Shown: piece by piece, positions 55,053-64,000 of the stretch | How the letters are laid out: every line of letters begins with the position of its first letter | Position numbering within the stretch: the stretch's first letter is position 1 | Assembly: GCA_922989275.2 (NCBI GenBank) | Contig: OV277856.1 | Coordinates: 54,321,358 to 54,385,357, forward strand | Direction: 5' to 3' | Origin: Gari tellinella | Lineage: Eukaryota > Mollusca > Bivalvia > Cardiida > Psammobiidae | DNA: 64,000 nucleotides | The notes under the pieces: model-generated | What the model was told of the DNA's origin: nothing | What the model saw: the letters and a program-made list of their open reading frames with translations, nothing else | The model's database searches: none | Made by a program: the position numbers and the translations under genes

Positions 55053-56723
55053 GGATCCGGACAATTCCCCACCAGGACAATTCCCCACTAGGACAATTGC
55101 CCACCGGACAATTCCCCACAGGACAATTACCCACTAGGACAATTACCCACTTTTTGGCAGGGCGGACAATTCCCCACTGCTAAAATTAAATTGTTAATAA
55201 ATCAATTTTTTGAAATATTAAAGAGGTAAAAATCACTGAGGATACAAATTCAAAGTACTATTATTAGTTTGTAACCTTTAAATTAACAATTGATGCATAA
55301 AAATGGTTGTTAGGCCATGGTTGAAATTAGGTGGATTTATGACAGAATTTGTAATTTTTATCCTAGGACAATTCCCCACCGTTAAAATTAAATTGATATT
55401 TGATCAATTTTTTGAAATATTAAAGAGGAAAAAAACACTGAGAATACAAATTCAAACTCATATCAATAGTTTGTAACCTTTAGAATAACCATGGATGCCT
55501 TAAAATGGTTGTTAGGGCATGGTTGAAATTGGGTTTACATTATGACTGAAACTGTCAGTTTTATCCCATATTTTAAATTGAAATAGTTAGTATAGTACTT
55601 TTAAGACAATTTTCTAAATGAAAAAAACACATTAGCGAGAATATTAATTCATAGTTCTAGCAATATATTTTAATTTTTAATTCAACCATAAGTATATAAA
55701 AGTTGTATTTTCAACTATTTTGGGCTATTTATTGATTAAAAGATAAAAATAATTTATATGTCAGTTTTATCCCATATTTTAAATTGAAATTGTGGTATTT
55801 TGGGCTATTTATTAAGAGATATAAATACTCGTGCTCTGGATCAGCCATCACTGATGGTGAGGTAGGTTTATATTTTTCATTGTTTCTTTAACCCATTACC
55901 CCGTAACCTGTTTCTAGTTTTGAAGATAGTTGACCCTTTCAAGCAGATTGAAAGTAAAGAGCAGACATCAACTATCTTTGTATTGCCTGCAAACAGTTTA
56001 GATTCAGATAGATATTTGATCTGGATCTAGTGTTTGAAATTATTATGCATAAGGCATTTAGTAAAAAGTAAAAAAAATGTTTATATGAAGAGCAGACATC
56101 AACTACCGGTATCTTTGTATTTCAAACAGTTGAGATTCAGATCAGATATTTGATGTTTGATCTGGATCTAGTGTTTGAAATTGTTATGCATAAGGCATTT
56201 AGCATTTTAAGAACAGTTAAAAAAGATATGTCATTATAATTAAAAATTGTTTAAATCAAGAGCAGACATCAACTATCTTTGTACTTCCTGTTTAGAGTCA
56301 GATCAGATATTTGATGTTTGAATTGGATCTATAGTGTTTGAAATTTTTAAACGTAAGGCGTTTAGCAAAACTAGAAACAGGCTATGGGGTTATGGGTTAA
56401 TAGTAAAGAAACATCATTAACATAATCAACCTTTATCAAGATCAAGCACCTACTGTTTATCATTGACTGGTATTGGTTAAAACTGTTTTGCAAATGCAAC
56501 TAAAATCCTGATGTGATTGGAGTCTACACTGTAAGTTTTATATTGGGCATGTTTAAATTGCAATAAGTGCTTTAATTCATTAATTAAATATATACTTATA
56601 ATTAATAGTGGGGTATTGTCCTAGTGGGTAATTGTCCTGGTGGGTAATTGTCCTAGTGGGGAATTGTCCGGTGGGTAATTGTCCTAGTGGGGAATTGTCC
56701 TGGTGGGGAATTGTCCTACACTC
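55053..56723. mobile_element. 1.7-kb element with GGACAATT subrepeat ends and 10-bp flanking direct repeat
   Basis: Both ends consist of tandem copies of a 15-16-bp unit (AGGACAATTCCCCACT) in inverted orientation (about 55058-55180 and 56608-56716). ATAGAGATAG lies on both sides (55043-55052 and 56724-56733). The interior has two diverged direct units (ATTAAATTG...GTAACCTTTA...GGTTGTTAGG) and a nested D-type element. No transposase. A 9-10-bp duplication suggests a Mutator-like origin (inference). Confidence 0.8.
55888..56400. mobile_element. D-type MITE with a triplicated interior, nested in the 1.7-kb element
   Basis: TTAACCCATTACCCCGTAAC at the left, CTATGGGGTTATGGGTTAA at the right. Instead of the D core it has three copies of about 110 bp with GAGCAGACATCAACTATCTT and GATCTGGATCTAGTGTTTG. 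Confidence 0.75.
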
Positions 56724-56732
56724 ATAGAGATA

Positions 56733-56806
56733 GTGTCCTGTGAGGTTCGAATCGGCTACCCACGACATGGTAGTCGGACGCGCTACCACTGAGCTATGGT
56801 CACTTC
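56733..56806 (-). repeat. tRNA-like head of a SINE, split by the 1.7-kb element
   Basis: On the minus strand A box ATAGCTCAGTGGTAGCG and B box GATTCGAACC. The T stem and acceptor stem do not pair, so it is not a functional tRNA gene. Its downstream continuation (ATTTCACCAC, then a 24-base T run; A run at 55009-55032 on the plus strand) lies on the far side of the insertion. Confidence 0.65.
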
Positions 56807-57388
56807 AGTCATTTTGCTTTGTTAGTTACTTATAGTTGTGGAACTAATTATGTAATTACGCTAGTTTTGATACATGTGGTGATCATTTATTACTATAAAT
56901 CATGGAGAAAGGACATGTCCTTTCTCCATGTATAAATATAGATTTGGAATAGATATCGATATTTTCCACGTTTTCGCGATGAAGACGGTAGGTACTACTG
57001 TCTTTAACAGTACCCTCAGCCGTTTGAAATCTCGAATCGAGCGAATCGGGCCCTAGTCGCCATTTTTGTTAGGTTAGCTAACGCAAGAGAGTCGAACTAA
57101 CAAAACGCTCGCTCAGAACCTATCGTTCAATAGCGCTAACTCAAAAGTTTCGCGAAACGCCACGTGGCGCCCGCGCTAATGAACGCACCCCTGGTATAAA
57201 GGAGCCGTCTCAGGATAAGGCATATATATATTTTTAATTTTATTCTTTTCAGATTGTTTTCTTCTAACACTGCTATAAAACTAACATAAGTTTGGAAAGT
57301 TTTCCCAAAAAGTGGAATAAATCTATTCCATATAGATGGAAAATCAGCATAAAAAGAGGACCAGCGGGCAGTTTAGACCATTTACAGT
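56807..57388. other. Intergenic sequence with a perfect palindrome and a CpG-richer stretch
   Basis: 56901-56930 is a perfect 30-bp palindrome (CATGGAGAAAGGACA and complement). 56950-57190 is unusually CpG-rich for this window (TCGCGAAACGCCACG, TCGAATCGAGCGAATCG). GCTAATGAACGC at 57172 also occurs near 47365. No exon recognised. Confidence 0.45.
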
Positions 57389-57389
57389 T

Positions 57390-57870
57390 ACAATAGAGAA
57401 GACGTTATTCTTTACAAATAAACGCGTTTACGCTAAAACTATTATTTGTATTATCCCTTTACCTGATAGCCTAATTCTAGTACTTAAGATAGGTGACTAC
57501 TTAAAGCAGGTTGAAAGTAAAGCAGAATGCGCCTTAGGGCGCATTCTGCTTTACTTTCAGCCTGCTTAAAGCTATCATGTGCTATAATATAGAAAATATT
57601 CCCTATAATACATATTCATTTCTGATTAAATTGGAACTATTTTCTTCGGCGGATGAATAAATCATATCCGCTAAAAGGCGCTTCTATTGGGTAAAGGGTT
57701 ATAAACAGTTTGGAGCCAGATCAGACACCGGGAAACCTGGCGTCTGGCCAGGTTCCAAATTGTTTGCCACTCAGATTCAACTAAATCGTGAGAAATGTCA
57801 AAAAGCTGTAATTGTCTACATTTTAATGCACTGTTTGCTATTGCATATGAAATGTTCTGCAGTATGAAAA
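57390..57870. mobile_element. A-type MITE interrupted by a D-type MITE
   Basis: Left part TACAATAGAGAAGACG ... AACTATTATTTGTA. It resumes AACAGTTTGGAGCCAGATCA after the D insert. The right end is decayed (TGCAGTATG). Confidence 0.72.
57453..57703. mobile_element. D-type MITE nested in an A-type MITE
   Basis: TTATCCCTTTACCTGATAGC at the left, TGGGTAAAGGGTTAT at the right: the flanking tetramer is TTAT rather than TTAA. Core AGCAGAATGCGCCTTAGGGC with its mirror. Confidence 0.8.
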
Positions 57871-57964
57871 ATAGCAGTGACTTTATATCACCCTAAGGCC
57901 TTGTATATCTATAATGAACTCTTCCAGCAAGCACGTGGGGAGCGTTCATTGCAATATTCAGTCA

Positions 57965-58125
57965 CCAATTGGTTAATTCATTCACCTCTGAACTTCAAAT
58001 GGACGATTCCAATGTTCAATTAAGTCTAGCCTGCCTATTAAGGGCTGTTTTTATAATGTACATGCTTTTCCACTCCTTTGGGAGCCCTCTAAACAGGGAG
58101 TACACTGTTTGCATAGGACACCATT
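57965..58125. repeat. E-type MITE, left half
   Basis: TTCATTCACCTCTGAACTTC, then GGAGCCCTCTAAACAGGG / GTACACTGTTTGCATAGGAC. Left palindrome arm missing. Confidence 0.58.
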
Positions 58126-58155
58126 AATATTAATGTACCGCAGGTAAAGGACGAG

Positions 58156-58405
58156 TACAGTGGAGAATCTGTTATTCTTTCCCGTTTAAACGCAAACGTA
58201 CGCAAACGCAAAGCACTAAAACGTAGAAAAGAACAACTTTTGGACAATTCTGATAATTCATGTTTATCTTGGTGGCAAACAGTTTGGAGCCTGATCAGAC
58301 GCCGGGTTACCCGGCGTCTGATCTGGCTCCAAACTGTTTGCACTGCAAATAATAGTTTTAGCGTAAACGCGTTTATTGGGAAAGAATAACAGATTGTCCA
58401 CTGTA
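58156..58405. mobile_element. A-type MITE, reverse orientation, near-consensus
   Basis: TA-flanked; differs from sister copies at few bases (AGATTGTCCACTGTA at the right end). Intact palindrome GACGCCGGGTTACCCGGCGTC. Confidence 0.88.
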
Positions 58406-58617
58406 TACTTATTGCTAGGGTTGAAAGTTGTAACTCAGTCGTTATGGTAATTTGACATATCACAATAAAAAGCGTTACACGTAAATCTAAAAATCAACCA
58501 TATCCCTTTTCAAGATTTTGGATAGATTTTCAAACGCGTTCGACAATTACATGTATTAGCGAACGGTCTGTGTTGTCTGAACCATGTACTATTAGTGAGA
58601 CTTGTATGCTATTTGCA

Positions 58618-58690
58618 AACAGTTTAGATCCTGATCAGATGCCGAGTCACTCGGCGTCTGATCAGGATGCAAAACTGTTTGACACTGACT
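58618..58690. repeat. A/N-type core palindrome
   Basis: GCAAACAGTTTAGATCCTG, then GATGCCGAGTCACTCGGCGTC and its mirrored arm; no termini found. Confidence 0.6.
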
Positions 58691-58766
58691 CAGATAGTTT
58701 TTCAATTAACATGCATAAACATCGACTTTAAAACAATGCAGATGACAATCCAGACGCAGGCGATAT

Positions 58767-59016
58767 TACAGTGGAGAATCTGTTATCCTTTCCCAATAAA
58801 CGCGTTTACGCTAAAACTATTATTTGCGGTGCAAACAGTTTGAAGCCAGATCAGACGCCGGGTAACCCGGCGTCTGATCAGGCTCCAAACTGTTTGCCAC
58901 CAAGATAATCAAGAATTATCAGAATTGTCCCAAAGTTGTTCTTTTCTACGTTTTAGTGCTTTGCGTTTGCGTACGTTTGCGTTTAAACGGGAAAGAATAA
59001 CACATTTTCCACTGTA
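58767..59016. mobile_element. A-type MITE, near-consensus
   Basis: TACAGTGGAGAATCTG at the left, CACATTTTCCACTGTA at the right, intact centre. Confidence 0.88.
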
Positions 59017-59807
59017 ATAGGTGATCAGTTTACTCCTTCGCGCATAAATTCAGACACCTTTTATAAGTGCATGAACGACGTAGTTGTCTGTGCATTGTTA
59101 CCAGACCCCACTATTAAAAAGCTTTTGAGTTGAGTCTGATATCTTTATCAAGCATTTAACTGGTCAAAATTGAGCTTTTGTTTATTTAATTGATCAGATT
59201 TTAGCTTTTGCTGCGTAAAAACTCAAATCTTACCAAACCAATGTCGGAGAACGATCTCAGACTCAATTCAAAGGCTAAATAATATATTGGACCTCGATTC
59301 AATATTGTTGGCGTCCAAGAGAAAGTGAGCCGATGTAGACCAAGGCTGCACGACGTAAAAAACCTTCATCACAACAACAGCAGCACTGTTTCTGAAAAAG
59401 GTCATTGCAATGTCTTGGCATACAAGCGTACATTACCAAAGTGGGTTCTTTTTAAATTCAGTTGGGTACTTTATAAATGCAGGACAAAATCAGGCATAAA
59501 GGAACTTCCTGCACATTAACCCTTGTCGTGCTAATATAAGCAAGACTTTGCTAATACATGTATTTGCAATTAGCTTGGATTTAAATCAGACCCGACGTAA
59601 CGCGACGTCTGATCTGGATCTAAACTGTATTTTTACCACTCATATTCATTTTCTTCAGATAAAAAATAATTAAAACTAAGTTAGATCTTTTCTCGAAGTC
59701 GGTATATTTGAAGCAGATGACAATTCAGCATGATAATTCATGATTTCTAAAGGCGTTTTCAACCAGTCTGCCGAAGTGTTACTCTGCCTGATCAGGATTC
59801 AAGCGGC
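59017..59807. other. Intergenic sequence with an N-type MITE
   Basis: 59517-59735 has an N-type layout (TTAACCCTTGTCGTGC; core GATTTAAATCAGACCCGACG / CGTCTGATCTGGATCTAAAC). The rest is unassigned. Confidence 0.5.
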
Positions 59808-60018
59808 TTGTATAGGGGAGATTCTTTCACATTTAAACGCAAACGAAACGCAAACGCAGTGCAATTACATGGAGAAAATGACAAGTTGTTGACCATCCCG
59901 ACTGTTGGTTTTAATCTGAGTGGCGTCTGGTCTGGATCCAATCTATTTGCAGTGAGTGGGACTAACAGTTTTAGCGTAAACGCGTTTATCGGGAAAGAAT
60001 AACGTCTTCTCCACTGTA
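59808..60018. repeat. A-type MITE, old copy, reverse orientation
   Basis: TATAGGGGAGATTCTTTCAC at the left, AACGTCTTCTCCACTGTA at the right. The core palindrome has largely decayed (GGCGTCTGGTCTGGATCCAA). Confidence 0.68.
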
Positions 60019-60214
60019 AACGGACGAGGCATTTTTTGCACTTAAAAAGAAAAATACAATACGGGATAAATGGTGCACATTCCAATTTAAACAATACATA
60101 TTAATGCTTGTTAACATTCCCTTGCAATGAGTGATGTTATAGAAATATGTATCAAATGACAAAGAACAGTAATTGAAAGGTCAAACTGAATATCGGATTA
60201 TATTAGTTCTTTAT

Positions 60215-60421
60215 ACTATAAAACCTCTCTACTACGACCACTTAATTGTGTTAATTATTAGGCGATCATGACAGGTGACTGCTTAAAGCAAGGTAACAGT
60301 AAAACAGAAATCTTCTTTAGGAGCTTTCTATTTTATTGTAACCTTGCTTTAAGCTGTGACCTTTCTTTAATAAATCAATTCACATTCGTTTTAGTGGTGT
60401 TATTAGAGAGATTTTACTGTA
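60215..60421. mobile_element. B-type MITE
   Basis: TACTATAAAACCTCTCTACT at the left, AGAGAGATTTTACTGTA at the right. Palindrome around AAAGCAAGGTAACAGTAAAA. Confidence 0.82.
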
Positions 60422-60539
60422 CCTATTAATTCGTAGTGACCTAATATACGTTATTTACAATTGCTATATACTTGTGAATGGTGCATTTCGTCACTTAAAA
60501 GTAAAAGGCTGCAGCAGCATTCTAAATTCATATACTGAT

Positions 60540-60755
60540 GAGCCCTTTTAGCGTTTAAGTGACGATTTGTCCTTTGCAAAACAATGTAGATCCTGATCAA
60601 AGGGCTCATACAGAAGCCTTTTGACCAGGATTTGCACTGTTGGTCGTAATTATAGTGCATTATCATTGTTAAATTCAACCCAAAGTGTTTAGGAACAGAC
60701 TAAACTTCAATGGAAACTGGAATTGTCAATTTGAAGTTTCAGGGATCAACAAGTT
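60540..60755. repeat. E-type MITE, diverged
   Basis: GAGCCCTTTTAGCGTTTAAG at the left, AATTTGAAGTTTCAGGGA at the right. Core ATGTAGATCCTGATCAAAGG / CCTTTTGACCAGGATTTGCA. Confidence 0.65.
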
Positions 60756-60764
60756 CTGCCCATA

Positions 60765-61185
60765 CATACACCGTTTTACACATTTAATATGTTCCTCCAC
60801 TGAATAAAATAGTTTTACCTTATACAGTTATGTACAGAGGAGAATCTGTTATTCTTTCCCAAAAAACGCGTTTACGCTAAAACTATTATTTGCAGTGCAA
60901 ACAGTTTGGAGCCAGATCAGACGCCGGGTAACCCGGCGTCTGATCAGGCTCCAAACTGTTTGCCACCAAGATAAACAAGAATTATCAGAATTGTCCAAAA
61001 GTTGTTCTTTTCTACGTTTTAGTGCTTTGCGTTTGCGTACGTTTGCGTTTAAACGGGAAAGAATAACAGATTCTCCACTGTATATAGTTATACTGTAAGT
61101 TATATTTTCTATATACTAGCAGATGGTGACTTACAGTTGGCTGAAAGTAAAGCACAATGTCCTCAAAAATGCGTAATGGGTTAAT
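60765..61185. repeat. D-type MITE interrupted by an A-type MITE
   Basis: CCGTTTTACACATTTAATAT, then CTTATACAGTTATG, resuming TATAGTTATACTG ... AGCAGATGGTGACTTACAG and ending CGTAATGGGTTAA. The insert is 60833-61082. Confidence 0.65.
60833..61082. mobile_element. A-type MITE nested in a D-type MITE
   Basis: TACAGAGGAGAATCTG at the left, CAGATTCTCCACTGTA at the right. Near-consensus, intact palindrome. Confidence 0.87.
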
Positions 61186-61497
61186 TTATATAACGACCAA
61201 CTGCTGCACTACTTCACTCACAGACGACGAGACTGTGTTCTCCAAGGTATCTCCAACCGGCCAGACCAGTGCGGATGTCTCGGTATGTCTATTAGCATTG
61301 TTTATTGCCAATTATAGCGGATATTATTACATATAATTGTCAATTAACTCACATAACTGAAATTAATACATGTCACAGGAATGTCAACAATATCAGGCGT
61401 CCAGTCAGTTTTTCCTTGTCTCTTTTTGGTGACGATGCTGGTGATGATGAGGCTGATGATGAATACTATTATTTGGCCCATCGACATTTTTACATAA

Positions 61498-61657
61498 TCT
61501 GAAATCTGATCAGACGCCGGATTACCCGGCGTCTGATTTGACTTTAAATTGTTTGCACTGTAAATAAGAGTTTTAGCGTAAATGCGTTTTTTGGGGGAAG
61601 CAATAGATTTTGCGTTAACGCGTTTATTTGGAAAGAATAACGTCTTCTCCTCTGTAA
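61498..61657. repeat. A-type MITE fragment with duplicated right end
   Basis: Core GATCAGACGCCGGATTACCC, then two successive right-end segments (AAATGCGTTTTTTGGGGGAA and AACGCGTTTATTTGGAAAGA) before CGTCTTCTCCTCTGTAA. Confidence 0.62.
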
Positions 61658-61675
61658 CACAAGTTTGACTGTATT

Positions 61676-61925
61676 TACAGTGGATAATCTGTTATTCTTT
61701 CCCGTTTAAACGCAAACGTACGCAAACGCAAAGCACTAAAACGTAAAAAAGAACAACTTTTGGACAATTCTGATAATTCTTGTTTATCTTGGTGGCAAAC
61801 AGTTTAGAGCCTGATCAGACGCCGGTTGACCCGGCGTCTGATCTGGCTCCAAACTGTTTGCACTGTAAATAATAGTTTTAGCGTAAACGCGTTTATTGGG
61901 AAAGAATAACACATTCTCCACTGTA
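61676..61925. mobile_element. A-type MITE, reverse orientation, near-consensus
   Basis: TACAGTGGATAATCTG at the left, CACATTCTCCACTGTA at the right; palindrome GACGCCGGTTGACCCGGCGTC. Confidence 0.87.
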
Positions 61926-62069
61926 TATGATGCGTGTGGCCGTCCAAAATATGGAAATTTAATATTACATTACATGAATCTTTTGGTTATTATTCATACA
62001 GGTTTGCATTAGCTAACAAATCGATATGGGTAAATATAGAATATAAATGTTGGGCAGTGGAGACAATGT

Positions 62070-62319
62070 TACAGTGGAGAAAACGTAATTCTTTCCCGTT
62101 TAAACGGATACGAAACGCAAACGCAATACAATAAAATGTAGAAAATAACTTTTTGACAATTCTGATTATTGATTTTAAGCTGAATGGAAAACAGTTTGGC
62201 GCCAGATTAGACGCCGGGTTACCCGGCGTCTATTCTGGCTCCAAACTGTTTGTACTGGAATTAATAGTTTTAGCCTAAACGCGTTGTTGGGAAAGAATAC
62301 TAACGTCTTCTCCTCTGTA
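62070..62319. mobile_element. A-type MITE, reverse orientation
   Basis: TACAGTGGAGAAAACG at the left, CGTCTTCTCCTCTGTA at the right; core GCGCCAGATTAGACGCCGGG. An older subtype than its neighbours (AAAACG/GTCTTC ends). Confidence 0.82.
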
Positions 62320-63465
62320 TTTTTTCCAAATAAGTTTCGTGTCTATGCTATAATCGCTATGCCCATGACAGACAGTTTCGATGCAGATCAGACGCCGGGT
62401 AACGCAGCGTGATCAGGCTTCAAACTATTTGATATATATATTACAACTTCAAGTTAACATTTTAAGGTTGCCATTTTCTACATTTTATTGTATCGCTTAA
62501 AATGCGTTCCGTTGAAGAATTCTCTGGGTGCGAAGGGGTTCAATTATTAAATGCTTAAGACGAACTTTAATAACCGTATCATCTCAAACGCGGAATAACG
62601 AAACATCCAATTTGGTCCAATATCCTGGATATACCATAATCATGACAGCCAGCCCTTTTGAACCCAGTTGATTCTTACATGCTTATACATGTATATTGGA
62701 TTAGTCCATTTTTTATCTAAGGTGTGCCTGGCCTAATTTTCATTTTTGCTGTTTGTTTTATGTTGAAATTCCTATTAAATAGCAAACTGTGTATCCGTAT
62801 CGGTAAACGGCCAGTAAAGCAGGTGTATTTGGAGCCTGCAAGTAAAGTGATAACTAAATGCAGTATCAATGTAATGCAGAAACTCATGTAGAAGCTTTCT
62901 GCTTTACATTTGTCCTGCTATAAGTCATTACTCCATAAATACGCATTTTAGCGAATACAATTTGTTTCTCCACTTAAACAAAATAATTCATGCTCCATTT
63001 AATACAGTTATGAATATGCATACATGTATTAAGATATAGATACATGTATAAAACGGGATCTATATTCTAAGAGATTGTAACTTAAAGCACGCATACTGAA
63101 AGTAAAACAGAACGGGTTGAGCAATTACAAATAGTTTGTATACAGTGTCTTTGTTTTAAACGCTAAATGCAATTATTGCTGTATTATTAAGTCGAGACAT
63201 GCCTCAATCATTGAATGACTAAGGTTAATAAATAAAGTCCATTTGCAAAATAGTGAAAAGCGAAACGCCATAAGTCTTGTAAGGGTCTACTTTGTTTGCT
63301 ATAATAACTGCAATTGTCTTCTGAAATAATTCTGAGTATAAAGTTTTCCTTGACTGTGCAAAAATACAAGATCAATATATATCGAGCGAATTAAATCCTT
63401 TGGGAGAACCTCGGAGTCTTATCTTGATGCATTGGATTAGTAAATGTCCGTTGTATTGCGATTAG
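62320..63465. other. Intergenic sequence with decayed MITE pieces
   Basis: 62372-62440 is an A-like core (GCAGATCAGACGCCGGGTAA). 62800-63110 holds scattered D-like text (CAAGTAAAGTGATAAC; TACTCCATAAATACGCATTT). No gene seen. Confidence 0.45.
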
Positions 63466-63716
63466 TACAGTGGAGAATGTGTTATTCTTTCCCGATAAAC
63501 GCGTTTACGCTAAAACTATTATTTGCAGTGCAAACAGTTTGGAGCCAGATCAGACGCCGGGTAACCCGGCGTCTGATCAGGCTCCAAACTGTTTGCCACC
63601 ATGATAAACAAAATAGCAGAATTGTCCAAAAGTTGTTCTTTTCTACGTTTTAGTGCTTTGCGTTTGCGTACGTTTGCGTTTAAACGGGAAAGAATAATAG
63701 CAGATTCCCCACTGTA
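63466..63716. mobile_element. A-type MITE, near-consensus
   Basis: TACAGTGGAGAATGTG at the left, CAGATTCCCCACTGTA at the right with a 3-bp TAG insertion; intact palindrome. Confidence 0.87.
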
Positions 63717-64000
63717 GGCTAGGAGTTTGGACCGTAACTGGCTTAATGCAACCTGACTTGCATTTATGAGTTGACGCCAAATAACTCATACAGTAAAATC
63801 AAAAACTGTTTCCTGAAACGATCGAACCTCAATTATTTAACCACCCCCCCAAATAGAAGTGCCTTTTAGCGCATTTAATGTATTCCTCCATGAAAACAGT
63901 TCCATTCTAAACAGTAATAAACAGTAGAAACACTGAGTATCCATTGCAAACAGTTTAGAGCCAGATTAGATGCCGAGTAACTCTACACAACATAACCCGA
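63717..64000. other. Window end: MITE fragments
   Basis: 63836-63925 is D-like (TTTAACCACCCCCCCAAATA, TTTTAGCGCATTTAATG). 63945-64000 is the left half of an A/N core (GCAAACAGTTTAGAGCCAGA), cut by the window edge. Confidence 0.5.

Noticed and set aside
56733..56806. Possible tRNA gene on the minus strand
   Set aside because: The T stem and acceptor stem do not pair, and it is followed by a broken SINE-like tail.

Overview
The window is eukaryotic nuclear DNA, AT-rich and packed with transposable elements. It has one intron-rich animal gene, a LINE with a FADD-box reverse transcriptase, tRNA-derived SINEs and dozens of small palindromic DNA transposons. This repeat mix suggests a mollusc, most likely a bivalve. 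That is inference from general repeat character, not a species call.

The only confident host gene is on the minus strand from 42319 (start) to 26736 (stop). It is a complete TMEM104 orthologue with ten coding exons that splice in frame to 498 codons. TMEM104 is a multi-pass membrane protein related to the amino-acid/auxin permease (SLC38-like) families. I found all ten exons by matching conserved peptide blocks to GT-AG boundaries, and every junction phase agrees. Its nine introns are filled with mobile elements, some only 6-17 nt from a 5' splice site, and a MITE lies 60 nt past the stop codon.

Layout. 1-5.9 kb: MITEs, a 1.3-kb TA-flanked element (3510-4792) and a fold-back hairpin. 5.9-8.5 kb: a 5'-truncated, frameshifted L1/Tx1-like LINE on the minus strand. 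8.6-16.8 kb: dense MITEs. 16.8-18.9 kb: four elements nested inside one another. 20-26 kb: two long elements with internal tandem repeats and a 3' hairpin, and a 1.1-kb TA-flanked element. 26.7-42.3 kb: TMEM104 with its TE-filled introns. 43-47 kb: mostly unassigned, with a recurrent GTGAATTACGTTAC motif. 47.4-51.9 kb: a 4.5-kb fold-back element with arms of about 185-bp units and an 8-bp direct repeat at both ends. 53-57 kb: more MITEs and a 1.7-kb element with a 10-bp direct repeat that splits a tRNA-like sequence. 57-64 kb: many near-identical MITEs.

Local family names used below: A = CAGTGGAGAATCTG termini at TA; B = CAGTAAAACCTCTCT termini at TA; C = CAGTGCTCCCTCCCT termini at TA; D = TTAACCC termini, core AAGCAGGTTGAAAGTAAAGC; E = TTAA termini, core around AAACAGTGAAGACC; F = GGGCTCCAGATAAGG termini; G = long element starting AACAAGAG and ending in a GCTCACCT...AGGTGAGCTAA hairpin; H = TAGGATACTTATGTGGCTA termini; I = TATGCCCCCGG termini; L = CAGGGCTGCCA termini; M = GGGGTCC/GTTTCATAAAAC type; N = TTAACCC...ACTGCC termini. 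Families A-C fit Tc1/mariner-type MITEs (TA target). D, E and N fit piggyBac-type MITEs (TTAA target). Most short open frames in the window are accidental readings of these palindromes.
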